A DNA stretch of 64,000 bases, from NCBI RefSeq assembly GCF_000730605.1, contig NZ_BBIS01000003.1, positions 124,001 through 188,000 of the forward strand, read 5' to 3'. Source of the stretch: Pseudomonas monteilii NBRC 103158 = DSM 14164 (GTDB lineage: Bacteria > Pseudomonadota > Gammaproteobacteria > Pseudomonadales > Pseudomonadaceae). The stretch's first letter is position 1. Every line of letters begins with the position of its first letter. Below are positions 41,069 to 50,897 of the stretch, one piece after another. Both the position numbers and the translations under genes were made by a program. The notes below the pieces were generated by a model that was not told the DNA's origin, ran no database searches, and saw nothing but the letters and a program-made list of their open reading frames with translations.

Positions 41069-42190
41069 TCAACCACGGTAGTAACGTTGTGCTACGAAAG
41101 GCATTTTGCTGACTTTCAAGGCAACCTTCTTGCCCCGCACCACGGCAAACAGCGGGGTGTCGACTGCAGCATGTTCACTATCGATATAACCCATTGCTAC
41201 TGGTGCACCGAGTGTCGGGCCAAAGCCGCCGCTGCAGACTTTGCCGACCGGTTTATCGTTTGCATTCACAATATCCGCACCCTCACGAACGGGCGTACGT
41301 TCTTGTGGTAGCAGCCCGACGCGCTTGCGTGCCACGCCATCGCGCTGCTGGGCATAGATGGCCTCGGCACCCGGGAACCCGGCGGCACGTGCGCCGTCGG
41401 CACGGCGCACCTTGGAAATCGCCCACAGCAGGCTGGCCTCGACCGGGGTGGTCTCGGTATTCATGTCGTGGCCATAGAGGCACAGGCCGGCTTCCAGGCG
41501 GAGCGAGTCGCGGGCGCCCAGGCCAATCGGCTGTACTTCCGGCTCGGCCAGCAGACGACGGGCCAGGGCTTCGGCGGCATGTGCCGGCACCGAGATTTCG
41601 TAGCCATCTTCGCCGGTGTAGCCCGAGCGGCTGACGAAGCAGTCTTCACCCAGCAGTTTCACCGGGCGGAACTGCATGAAGGTCATGCCGGCCACTTCCG
41701 GTGCCAGGCGCTCCAGCACCTTGACCGCAGCCGGGCCTTGCAGGGCCAGCAGGGCACGTTGCTCGAACAGCGGCTGCACATCGCAACGGTTGCCGATGTG
41801 TTTTTGCAGGTGGGCCAGGTCCTGGTCTTTGCAGGCGGCGTTGACCACCAGGAACAGCGTGTCGTCCCCCAGGTTGGCCACCATCAGGTCGTCGAGGATG
41901 CCGCCCTGCTCGTTGGTGAACATGGCATAGCGCTGCATGCCTGCCGGGAGGTCGATGATGTCCACGGGTACCAGGCTTTCCAGGGCCTTGGCGGCATCAG
42001 CGCCGCGCAGGATGATCTGGCCCATGTGCGAAACGTCGAACAGGCCGGCCTGCTCGCGGGTGTGCAAGTGTTCCTTGAGCACGCCCAGCGGGTACTGCAC
42101 CGGCATGTCGTAGCCGGCGAACGGCACCATGCGGGCACCCAGTTCCAGGTGCAGGGCGTGCAGTGGGGTCTTGAGCAGTGTTTCGGACAT
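41069..42190 (-). CDS. gcvT: glycine cleavage system aminomethyltransferase GcvT
   Basis: A 373-residue T protein. The N-terminus TPLHALHLELGARMVPFAGYDMPVQYP and SHMGQIILRG are typical, and the folate-binding core GYTGEDGYEISVP is present. It releases ammonia and transfers the methylene group to tetrahydrofolate. It is the last gene of gcvH-gcvP-sdaA-gcvT, 27 bases after sdaA. P. aeruginosa has a comparable cluster with glyA added; no glyA is seen here. Confidence 0.95.
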   Translation of the reverse strand: MSETLLKTPLHALHLELGARMVPFAGYDMPVQYPLGVLKEHLHTREQAGLFDVSHMGQIILRGADAAKALESLVPVDIIDLPAGMQRYAMFTNEQGGILDDLMVANLGDDTLFLVVNAACKDQDLAHLQKHIGNRCDVQPLFEQRALLALQGPAAVKVLERLAPEVAGMTFMQFRPVKLLGEDCFVSRSGYTGEDGYEISVPAHAAEALARRLLAEPEVQPIGLGARDSLRLEAGLCLYGHDMNTETTPVEASLLWAISKVRRADGARAAGFPGAEAIYAQQRDGVARKRVGLLPQERTPVREGADIVNANDKPVGKVCSGGFGPTLGAPVAMGYIDSEHAAVDTPLFAVVRGKKVALKVSKMPFVAQRYYRG

Positions 42191-42217
42191 CGGTGACTCC
42201 TTGGTGTTGTTGTCAGG

Positions 42218-43594
<1,377 letters not shown>

Positions 43595-43631
43595 GGTGAC
43601 CTCCTGCCAGGGTTTCAGGACGGACGGTGAA

Positions 43632-43672
43632 CCCGCTCCCACAGAGGCCCACACCTCAACTCAGGGAGCGGG
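43632..43672. repeat. hairpin in the gcvP-sdaA gap
   Basis: CCCGCTCCC (43632-43640) pairs perfectly with GGGAGCGGG (43664-43672). The arm sequence resembles the CCCGCTCC core of P. putida REPs. It could cause uneven expression of the two sides of the operon. Confidence 0.5.
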
Positions 43673-43683
43673 CCCGAAAGCTA

Positions 43684-46539
43684 TCAGGCGTCCTGATAGC
43701 TCTCGATCGACGGGCAGGCGCACACCAGGTTGCGGTCGCCGAACACGTTGTCGACCCGGCCCACTGGCGGCCAGTACTTGGCTTCCACCAGGCTTGGCAG
43801 TGGGTAAACCGCCTGCTCGCGGCTGTAGCCGTGGGCCCATTCGCCAACCAGCTCGGCCGCGGTGTGCGGGGCGTTTTTCAGCGGGTTGTCGTCCTTGTCC
43901 AGGCTACCGTTTTCGACCGCACGGATTTCTTCGCGGATCTGGATCATCGCGTTGCAGAAGCGGTCCAGTTCTTCCTTGGACTCGCTTTCGGTCGGCTCGA
44001 TCATCAGCGTGCCCGCCACCGGGAAGGACATGGTCGGGGCGTGGAAGCCAAAGTCGATCAGGCGCTTGGCCACGTCGTCGACGCTGATGCCGCTGGTGTC
44101 CTTCAGCGGGCGCAGGTCGAGGATGCACTCGTGGGCCACCAGTCCATTACCGCCGGTATACAGAACAGGATAGTGCTCTTCCAGGCGGCGGGCGATGTAG
44201 TTGGCGTTAAGGATTGCCATCTGCGAGGCACGCTTGAGGCCGGCACCGCCCATCATGCGGATGTACATCCAGGTGATCGGCAGGATGCTGGCGCTGCCGA
44301 ACGGCGCGGCGCACACCGCGCCTTCGGTGTTTTCCAGCTGCGCGTGGCCAGGCAGGAACGGCGCCAGGTGCGACTTGACGCCAATCGGGCCAACGCCCGG
44401 GCCGCCACCGCCGTGCGGAATGCAGAAGGTCTTGTGCAGGTTCAGGTGGGACACGTCGCCGCCGAACTTGCCCGGGGCGCACAGGCCGACCATGGCGTTC
44501 ATGTTGGCGCCGTCGATGTACACCTGGCCACCGTTGTCGTGGATGATCGCGCAGATTTCGCCGATCGCTTCCTCGAACACGCCGTGGGTCGACGGGTAGG
44601 TGATCATGATCGCGGCCAGGCGCTCGCGGTGCTCGATGGCTTTGGCGCGCAGGTCCTCTACGTCGACGTTGCCGCGGGCGTCACAAGCGGTAACCACCAC
44701 GCGCATGCCGGCCATGTGGGCGGTCGCAGGGTTGGTGCCGTGGGCCGACGACGGGATCAGGCAGATGTCGCGGTGGCTTTCGCCACGGCTGCGGTGGTAG
44801 GCGCGGATGGCCAGCAGGCCTGCGTACTCGCCCTGGGAGCCTGCGTTGGGCTGCAGCGATACGGCGTCATAGCCAGTAGCGGCGCACAGCATGGCTTCCA
44901 GCTCGGTGGTCATCTGCAGGTAGCCCTGGTTCTGCTCGGCCGGGGCGAACGGGTGCAGGTTGCCGAACTCGGCCCACGTCACCGGGATCATCTCGCTGGC
45001 GGCGTTCAGTTTCATGGTGCACGAGCCCAGCGGAATCATGCTGCGGTCCAACGCCAGGTCCTTGTCGGCCAGGCGGCGCAGGTAGCGCATCAGCTCGGTT
45101 TCGCTGTGGTAGCGGTTGAACACCGGGTGTTCGAGGATCGCCGACTGGCGCAACAGGGCGGTAGGCAGCAGCGAACCGGTGCTGGCGGCCAGCGCGGCGA
45201 AGTCTGGTTGAGACTGGTCGCCAGCGAACAATTGCCACAGCGACTCGACGTCCGCCTGGCTGCTGGTTTCGTCCAGCGACAGGCCCAGGTGGGTGGCGTC
45301 GACCTGGCGCAGGTTGATGCCTTGGGCGCGGGCCTTGTCATGCAGGCTGGCGGTTGCAGTGCCGGTGGCCAGAGTCAGGGTGTCGAAGGCGCTGGCGCCC
45401 ACTACCTGCACGCCCAACGCCTTCAGGCCGGCGGCCAGGATCGCGGTCAGGGCGTGGGTGCGCTCGGCAATGCGCTTGAGGCCGGCCGGGCCGTGGTACA
45501 CGGCGAACATGCTGGCAATGTTGGCCAGCAGCACCTGGGCGGTGCAGATGTTGCTGGTGGCCTTTTCGCGGCGGATATGCTGCTCGCGGGTTTGCATGGC
45601 CAGGCGCAGGGCGGTCTTGCCGAAGCGGTCGATCGATACGCCGACCAGGCGGCCCGGCATGTCGCGCTTGAAGGCGTCACGGGTGGCGAAGTAAGCCGCG
45701 TGCGGGCCACCAAAGCCCAGTGGCACGCCGAAGCGCTGAGCGCTGCCGATGGCCACGTCGGCATCGAACTCGCCCGGCGGGGTCAGCAGGGTCAGGGCCA
45801 GCAGGTCGGCGGCCACGGCAACCAAGGCGTTGGCTGCGTGGAAGCGCTGTACCACGTCACGGTAGTCGAACACGTCACCGTTGCTGGCCGGGTATTGCAG
45901 CAGGGCGCCAAAGAAGGCGCTGACATCGCCCAGCTCGCGCTCATCGCCGATCACGACTTCGATACCCAACGGCTCGGCACGGGTGCGCAGCACGTCGAGG
46001 GTTTGCGGGTGGCAGTGTACGGAGGCGAAGAAGGCGTGGCTGGCCTTGTTCTTCGACAGGCGTTTGCAGAACGTCATGGCCTCGGCCGCCGCAGTGGCTT
46101 CGTCGAGCAGGGAGGCGTTGGCGATCGGCAGGCCAGTGAGGTCGCTGATCAGGGTCTGGAAGTTCAGCAGCGCTTCCAGGCGGCCTTGGGAAATTTCTGG
46201 CTGGTATGGGGTGTAAGCGGTGTACCAGGCCGGGTTTTCCAGCAGGTTGCGCAGGATCGGTGCCGGGGTGTGGGTGTTGTAGTAGCCCTGGCCGATGTAG
46301 CTCTTGAACAGTTGGTTCTTGCCGGCGATGGCCTTGAGCGCGGCCAGTGCATCGGCTTCGCTCTGGCCGTCGTGCGAACCGAGCACGCTGGTGCCCTTGA
46401 TGCTGTCAGGGATGACCGCAGCGGTCATGGCTTCCAGCGAGTCGAAGCCTAGGGCGGCGAGCATGGCCTGCTCGTCAGCGGCGCGCGGGCCGATGTGGCG
46501 GGCGATGAATTCGTTGGCGGTGCCGAGGTTGATGGTCAT
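43684..46539 (-). CDS. gcvP: glycine dehydrogenase (decarboxylating) GcvP
   Basis: A 951-residue P protein, full length for the fused form. The PLP-binding lysine is in [23 protein letters not shown] near residue 700. It decarboxylates glycine and transfers the aminomethyl group to lipoylated GcvH. It starts 11 bases after gcvH. Both halves of the duplicated aminotransferase fold are present, with no break. Confidence 0.97.
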   Translation of the reverse strand: MTINLGTANEFIARHIGPRAADEQAMLAALGFDSLEAMTAAVIPDSIKGTSVLGSHDGQSEADALAALKAIAGKNQLFKSYIGQGYYNTHTPAPILRNLLENPAWYTAYTPYQPEISQGRLEALLNFQTLISDLTGLPIANASLLDEATAAAEAMTFCKRLSKNKASHAFFASVHCHPQTLDVLRTRAEPLGIEVVIGDERELGDVSAFFGALLQYPASNGDVFDYRDVVQRFHAANALVAVAADLLALTLLTPPGEFDADVAIGSAQRFGVPLGFGGPHAAYFATRDAFKRDMPGRLVGVSIDRFGKTALRLAMQTREQHIRREKATSNICTAQVLLANIASMFAVYHGPAGLKRIAERTHALTAILAAGLKALGVQVVGASAFDTLTLATGTATASLHDKARAQGINLRQVDATHLGLSLDETSSQADVESLWQLFAGDQSQPDFAALAASTGSLLPTALLRQSAILEHPVFNRYHSETELMRYLRRLADKDLALDRSMIPLGSCTMKLNAASEMIPVTWAEFGNLHPFAPAEQNQGYLQMTTELEAMLCAATGYDAVSLQPNAGSQGEYAGLLAIRAYHRSRGESHRDICLIPSSAHGTNPATAHMAGMRVVVTACDARGNVDVEDLRAKAIEHRERLAAIMITYPSTHGVFEEAIGEICAIIHDNGGQVYIDGANMNAMVGLCAPGKFGGDVSHLNLHKTFCIPHGGGGPGVGPIGVKSHLAPFLPGHAQLENTEGAVCAAPFGSASILPITWMYIRMMGGAGLKRASQMAILNANYIARRLEEHYPVLYTGGNGLVAHECILDLRPLKDTSGISVDDVAKRLIDFGFHAPTMSFPVAGTLMIEPTESESKEELDRFCNAMIQIREEIRAVENGSLDKDDNPLKNAPHTAAELVGEWAHGYSREQAVYPLPSLVEAKYWPPVGRVDNVFGDRNLVCACPSIESYQDA

Positions 46540-46550
46540 GGCGGGGTTCC

Positions 46551-46934
46551 TCAGGCGTCGTCGTTGGCTTTGAGCAGGCGGTCGTAGGCGTCCTGGTCGA
46601 GCAGGGCGGTTACGGCGCTGGCGTCGGCAGGGATGAAGCGGAAGAACCAGCCTTCGCCCATCGGGTCTTCGTTGACCAGTTCCGGGCTGTCTTCGAGCTG
46701 GCCGTTGACCTCGACCACTTCACCGGTCAGGGGCATATAGACGCCGCTGGCGGCTTTTACCGACTCGACGGTGGACGCTTCGCTGCCTTTCTCGTACGGC
46801 TGCAACTCTGGCAGTTGCACGAAAACCACATCGCCAAGGGCGTTCTGGGCGTAGGCGGTGATGCCTACGGTGACGCTGCCATCGGCTTCGACGCGCAGCC
46901 ATTCGTGATCTTCAGTGAAACGCAACTCGCTCAT
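46551..46934 (-). CDS. gcvH: glycine cleavage system H protein
   Basis: A 127-residue lipoyl carrier. The lipoylated lysine is Lys60 in [24 protein letters not shown]. It shuttles the aminomethyl group among the P, T and L proteins. It is the first gene of the minus-strand operon; the sigma-54 promoter at 47000-47016 begins its transcript about 55 bases upstream. Confidence 0.96.
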   Translation of the reverse strand: MSELRFTEDHEWLRVEADGSVTVGITAYAQNALGDVVFVQLPELQPYEKGSEASTVESVKAASGVYMPLTGEVVEVNGQLEDSPELVNEDPMGEGWFFRFIPADASAVTALLDQDAYDRLLKANDDA

Positions 46935-46999
46935 GGGGAATCCTCGGGAAGCAGGGCGTTGGGCGCGGTGGCTCCGCGCTCTTGGGGTTGCTTTCCCTT

Positions 47000-47016
47000 A
47001 GCAATAATGCGGCCAA
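47000..47016 (-). promoter_or_regulatory. sigma-54 promoter of gcvH-gcvP-sdaA-gcvT
   Basis: On the minus strand the sequence reads TTGGCCGCATTATTGCT, matching the -24/-12 consensus TGGCAC-N5-TTGC: GG and GC are exactly 10 bases apart and TTGC is perfect. Transcription would start near 46988, giving a gcvH leader of about 55 bases. Confidence 0.78.
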
Positions 47017-47078
47017 TCGAAAAAAATTCTTTAAAAACAATGCGTTATTGATTTTTGTTGGGTGGCTGCTTGTTTGTT

Positions 47079-47096
47079 TGGAACGAAAACGCTACA
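47079..47096 (-). promoter_or_regulatory. GcsR-like activator site upstream of gcvH
   Basis: On the minus strand the sequence reads TGTAGCGTTTTCGTTCCA, which fits the GcsR site I recall from P. aeruginosa (TGTAACG-N4-CGTTCCG) at 12 of 14 fixed positions. It lies about 63 bases upstream of the -24 element, suitable for an enhancer-binding protein. Only one good copy is seen. Confidence 0.6.
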
Positions 47097-47113
47097 GAAG
47101 GTTGTGCATGAAA

Positions 47114-47136
47114 AAGGGTTTGGGGATCAAACCCTT
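47114..47136 (-). terminator. minus-strand terminator-like hairpin without an upstream gene
   Basis: AAGGGTTTG pairs with CAAACCCTT (9 bp) around a 5-base loop. On the minus strand the second arm runs into a five-T tract. No gene lies upstream of it on that strand for nearly 2.5 kb. Confidence 0.45.
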
Positions 47137-47525
47137 GCGCAATAGCACTTGAACGGGTTTGTAATGATTTCATTACGGTGTGTCGAAATCGATACAATAC
47201 CTTGATGCAGTTCAGTTGTTGGCAAGCCGGAATGGATCAAGCAAGTTCGATACTTGCAAAACTTTGCGCACTTTCTTCTTGCACCTATACCGTGTCGCCA
47301 TATCAACTATTTGTGTCACCTGCGTGATAGTTTTCAAATGGCTGAACTAAGTATTTGCCCCCAACGATTTTCCCGCCTATAGCGCGTCACCAGAATGGCC
47401 ACCTTTCATGTGAGCCGTCAGCCTGAAGCAATAACCATAAGTTGGTAATTCGGCTGTCGGCCAAGCATGTGCCTTGCTGCCTGGGCTCATGCAACTAGCA
47501 CCGAATATCAGGAAGGGAAAGTGTC

Positions 47526-48941
47526 ATGGGAATGACGAGGCGTAAATTTTTGGTTGGCGGCGGCGTCGTGGCTATCGCAGGCGGAGCAGGGGTTCTGACC
47601 CCTTTGTTGACCCGGGAGGGCCGCTTGATTCCCGGCAAACCGCGGTTTGGTTATGTCGCAGGCACCGAAGGGGCGCTTCCCAAGCAGGCAGACGTAGTGG
47701 TTGTTGGCGCTGGTATTCTGGGGCTCATGACCGCAATCAACCTTGTCGAGCGCGGCCTCTCGGTCGTTGTCGTTGAAAAAGGTGAAATTGCCGGCGAACA
47801 GTCTTGCAGGTTCTATGGCCAGGTCATGACCTACAAGATGCCAGATGCGACATTCCAGTTGCACCATCTTGCCAAGCAACGTTGGCGAGAGATGAATGCC
47901 AAAGTGGGGGCGGACACAAGTTACCGCACACAAGGCCGGGTCGAAGTACCTTTCGATGAAGAAGACCTGGAAGGCGTCAGAAAGTGGATCGATGTCAAAA
48001 CGCGGGAAGTCGGCGCGGACATTCCTTTCAAGACGCGAATCATTCAAGGCAGTGAACTTGAACAGCGCCTGCGCGGTGCATCCTCGCGCTGGACGGTCGC
48101 AGGCTTCGAGGAAGACTCCGGTAGCCTGGATGCCGAGCGTGCATCGTTCGTCATGGCCGAGTATGCCAAGAAAGTGGGGGTTCGGATCTACACCCACTGC
48201 GCCGCCAGGGGCCTGGAAACCCATGCAGGTGCCATCTCCGACGTGGTCACGGAAAAGGGCGCCATCAGGGCGTCTCGCGTGATCGTGGCGGGCGGCGCAT
48301 GGTCCCGGCTGTTCATGCAAAACCTGGGCGTCGATGTGCCTACCTTGCCCGCCTACCAGTCCCAGCAAATCATCAGCGCGGCGCCCCGTGCACCCGGGGG
48401 CAACGTTGCATTGCCGGGGAACATCTACTTCCGTGAGCAGGCTGACGGCACATACGCCACCTCGCCACGCGTCGTCGTTGCCCCGGTGGTCAAAGAGTCG
48501 TTCATGTATGGCTATAAGTACCTGCCACTGCTGGCCATCCCCGACTTCCCGGTGCACATCTCACTCAACAAGCAACTGATCGATTCGTTCATTCAGCCAA
48601 CGCACTGGAAGCTGGACGAGGTTTCGCCTTTCGAGAAAAACCGGCTGATGACCGCAGCGCCGGACCTGCCGGAACTGAATGCTTCACTGGAAAAACTCAA
48701 GGTCGAGTTCCCTGCGTTCAGCGATGCGAAGCTGATCGATCAGTGGAGCGGTGCGATGGCCATCGCTCCCGACGAAAACCCCATCATTTCCCAGGTCAAT
48801 GAGTACCCGGGGCTGGTCCTCAACACCGCAACCGGTTGGGGGATGACCGAAAGCCCGGTGTCGTCCGAACTGTCGGCGGACTTGCTGCTTGGAAAAGCGC
48901 CGGTGCTGGACCCCAAACCCTTCAGCCTGTATCGGTTCTAA
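47526..48941 (+). CDS. Tat-exported FAD-dependent amine/amino-acid oxidoreductase (DAO family)
   Basis: A 471-residue flavoprotein. The N-terminus MGMTRRKFLVGGGVVAIAGG carries a twin-arginine signal (TRRKFL), so it is folded with its cofactor and exported. The FAD-binding Rossmann motif is VVVVGAGILGLMTAINL at residues about 57-73, followed by an acidic residue in VVVEK; the C-terminal GLVLNTATGWGMTESPVS is a DAO-type flavin contact. It probably oxidises an amine or amino acid to an imine. ATG 47526 or 47532 may be used. A secreted RidA follows 78 bases later. Confidence 0.82.
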   Translation: MGMTRRKFLVGGGVVAIAGGAGVLTPLLTREGRLIPGKPRFGYVAGTEGALPKQADVVVVGAGILGLMTAINLVERGLSVVVVEKGEIAGEQSCRFYGQVMTYKMPDATFQLHHLAKQRWREMNAKVGADTSYRTQGRVEVPFDEEDLEGVRKWIDVKTREVGADIPFKTRIIQGSELEQRLRGASSRWTVAGFEEDSGSLDAERASFVMAEYAKKVGVRIYTHCAARGLETHAGAISDVVTEKGAIRASRVIVAGGAWSRLFMQNLGVDVPTLPAYQSQQIISAAPRAPGGNVALPGNIYFREQADGTYATSPRVVVAPVVKESFMYGYKYLPLLAIPDFPVHISLNKQLIDSFIQPTHWKLDEVSPFEKNRLMTAAPDLPELNASLEKLKVEFPAFSDAKLIDQWSGAMAIAPDENPIISQVNEYPGLVLNTATGWGMTESPVSSELSADLLLGKAPVLDPKPFSLYRF

Positions 48942-49019
48942 GCACACCAGGCGCAATGGAATGACCCGTGCGCGCATCGTCGATGCATGCACATTTTTGG
49001 CAATCATCAGGAGAACAGT

Positions 49020-49514
49020 ATGAAAGTGGCTTTAACGACCGCAGCAATGGCCGTGGCACTCGCGGGTGCCGGGAGCGTTCATGCACAAGAAATCGTGCGC
49101 CATGGCGCAGGTAGTTTCCCTATCTCGTCGGCTGTAGAGGTGCCTGCCGGGAAGACGGTTGTCTACCTGAGTGGTTCTGTCCCGTCGGTTATTCACCCTG
49201 AAGCACCCAAGGGGTCGCTGGAAGCCTACGGTGATACCAAGGCACAAACCATCAATGTGCTTGGAAACATCCAGCAGCAGCTGAAAGCACTGGGCCTTGG
49301 TCTTGCCGATGTGGTGAAGATGCAGGTGTTCCTGGTGGGCGGCCCGGAGAACGGCGGGAAAATGGACTTCGACGGTTTCATGGCCGGCTATACCCAATTC
49401 TTCGGGCCAGCCGCCAAGCAGCCAGTCCTTCCTGCACGCTCGGCGTTCCAGATTGCCGGCCTGGCCGACCCTGCCTGGCGTGTCGAGATCGAAGTGACAG
49501 CGGTTCGTCCCTGA
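49020..49514 (+). CDS. secreted RidA/YjgF family protein
   Basis: A 164-residue RidA-fold protein with a clear Sec signal peptide (MKVALTTAAMAVALAGAGSVHA, cleavage before QE). The enamine/imine deaminase arginine is in LPARSAFQIAGL, and the late glutamate is in VEIEVTAV. RidA proteins hydrolyse reactive imines to ketones and ammonia. Most are cytoplasmic, so the signal is notable. AGGAGAAC before ATG 49020 supports the start. Its neighbour is a Tat-exported oxidase likely to release imines, suggesting the two work together in the periplasm. Confidence 0.85.
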   Translation: MKVALTTAAMAVALAGAGSVHAQEIVRHGAGSFPISSAVEVPAGKTVVYLSGSVPSVIHPEAPKGSLEAYGDTKAQTINVLGNIQQQLKALGLGLADVVKMQVFLVGGPENGGKMDFDGFMAGYTQFFGPAAKQPVLPARSAFQIAGLADPAWRVEIEVTAVRP

Positions 49515-49526
49515 ACCCAGGCATGC

Positions 49527-49559
49527 GCCAGTCCCGGGCTAGCCATGCCCGGGACTGGC
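49527..49559. terminator. convergent hairpin between ridA-like gene and gltS
   Basis: Perfect 13-bp stem GCCAGTCCCGGGC / GCCCGGGACTGGC with a 7-base loop, between two convergent gene ends. The T-tract is poor on both sides. Confidence 0.65.
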
Positions 49560-49567
49560 CGGTGGGT

Positions 49568-50770
49568 TTAGCCAGTGATAAATGGCAATGCCAGGTACAG
49601 TTTGATCACGATCACGTTGATGATGTCGATGAAGAACGCACCCACCATCGGCACCACCAGGAAGGCGATGTGCGAGGCGCCGTAACGTTGGGTCACCGCT
49701 TGCATGTTGGCAATCGCCGTGGGAGTTGCACCCAGGCCGAAGCCACAGTGCCCCGCCGCCAACACGGCTGCATCATAGTTACGGCCCATTACCCGGAATG
49801 TCACGAAGATCGCAAACAGTGCCATAACCAATGTCTGCGCCGCCAGCAGTATGAAGAACGGCAAGGCCAGTGCTGCCAGGTCCCACAGTTTGAGTGACAT
49901 CAAGGCAATCGCCAGGAACAGCGACAGACTGACGTTGCCCAGTACCGAGACTTCCCGTTCGAAGACATGATAAAAACCGAACGCCGAAAGGCCGTTGCGC
50001 AGCAATACGCCCACGAAGAGTACGCAAACGAATGTCGGTAGTTCGAATGCCGTACCTTTCAACAGGCTGTTAAGTAATGTGCCGGTCAGTAAGCTGACGG
50101 CAATAAGAGCCAAGGTTTCGATAAATGAAAACGATGTAATCAACCGCTCTTTGTTCGGCTGCTCAAAGCCCTTGGGTAACTGCGGCACTTCTTCTTCCAC
50201 ACCCGGTGTTTTGACACGCTTGATCAGCAACCGGGCAACCGGGCCACCAATCAAACCGCCCAACACCAGGCCGAACGTGGCAGAGGCCAGTGCAAGTTCC
50301 GAGGCCGAAGCCAAGCCAAACTTTTCAGTGAAGGTCGCGCTCCAGGCAGCGCCAGTGCCGTGGCCACCAGACAAGGTGATCGAACCGGCCAGCAGGCCCA
50401 TCAGTGGGTCGAGCCCCAATGCCGTTGCCAGCCCGATACCCATGGCGTTCTGAACCAGCAGCAAGCCCGTCACCACCAGCAGGAACACGGCAACCACGCG
50501 TCCGCCCTTCTTCAGGCTGGCAAAGTCTGCACTCAAACCGATGGTGGCGAAGAACGCCAGCATCAACGGTGCTTGCAACGAGGTATCAAACTGGACCTGT
50601 ACATCGAAACTGCGCAATGCCAAGAGTGCCAGCGCAACGACCAAACCACCTGCCACGGGCTCCGGAATATTGTAAGCGCGCAGAAAGCCAATACGTGCGA
50701 CCAGACCGCGCCCCAGTAGCAGTACCAAGGAGGCGGCTACAAGTGTCCCGTAAAAATCGAGTTCAAACAT
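49568..50770 (-). CDS. gltS: sodium/glutamate symporter GltS
   Basis: A 400-residue ESS-family carrier with about 10-12 hydrophobic segments. Family sequence includes the N-terminal FELDFYGTLVAASLVLLLGRGLV, the reentrant region GSITLSGGHGTGAAW, and its C-terminal counterpart AGHCGFGLGATPTAIANMQAV. It imports glutamate with sodium. It is convergent with the ridA-like gene and downstream of the enhancer-binding protein on the same strand (127-base gap). An 8-bp dyad just before its start may be an operator. Confidence 0.93.
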   Translation of the reverse strand: MFELDFYGTLVAASLVLLLGRGLVARIGFLRAYNIPEPVAGGLVVALALLALRSFDVQVQFDTSLQAPLMLAFFATIGLSADFASLKKGGRVVAVFLLVVTGLLLVQNAMGIGLATALGLDPLMGLLAGSITLSGGHGTGAAWSATFTEKFGLASASELALASATFGLVLGGLIGGPVARLLIKRVKTPGVEEEVPQLPKGFEQPNKERLITSFSFIETLALIAVSLLTGTLLNSLLKGTAFELPTFVCVLFVGVLLRNGLSAFGFYHVFEREVSVLGNVSLSLFLAIALMSLKLWDLAALALPFFILLAAQTLVMALFAIFVTFRVMGRNYDAAVLAAGHCGFGLGATPTAIANMQAVTQRYGASHIAFLVVPMVGAFFIDIINVIVIKLYLALPFITG

Positions 50771-50789
50771 CAGGGTACTCTTCGCTCAG

Positions 50790-50816
50790 GGTGACATGCA
50801 AAATTACAATGTCACC
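50790..50816. promoter_or_regulatory. dyad just upstream of gltS
   Basis: GGTGACAT (50790-50797) and ATGTCACC (50809-50816) are perfect inverted arms with an 11-base centre, starting 20 bases before the gltS ATG. The spacing suits a dimeric regulator or an mRNA leader hairpin. Confidence 0.45.
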
Positions 50817-50897
50817 ATTCTACGGCGAGTACTCCAGTCAATTGCGGCTGAGCGGCTAGGAAAAATCTGAATCAACGGTAAGTTTTGACGACAAGTA

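Larger units (their letters stand above)
46935..47525. other. 591-base divergent control region between gcvH and the FAD oxidoreductase
   Basis: No gene is seen; it is AT-richer than its surroundings. In order it holds a sigma-54 promoter facing gcvH (47000-47016), a GcsR-like site (47079-47096), a minus-strand terminator-like hairpin (47114-47136), and a TyrR-box-like palindrome (47161-47176). A weak -24/-12 candidate faces the oxidoreductase (GG at 47459-47460, GC at 47471-47472). I looked for glycine riboswitch features on both strands and saw none. Confidence 0.65.

Noticed and set aside
40890..41072. 60-codon minus-strand frame between gcvT and the cold-shock gene
   Set aside because: It overlaps the gcvT 3' end, contains terminator-like hairpins, has no clear ribosome site and resembles no family I know.
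43627..46452. 941-codon plus-strand frame antisense to gcvP
   Set aside because: Shadow of gcvP with alanine/glycine/valine/glutamine-biased sequence and no family resemblance.
46935..47525. Glycine riboswitch in front of gcvH
   Set aside because: I looked for the paired aptamer motifs on both strands and saw none; the sigma-54 promoter also begins only about 55 bases before gcvH, too short for one.
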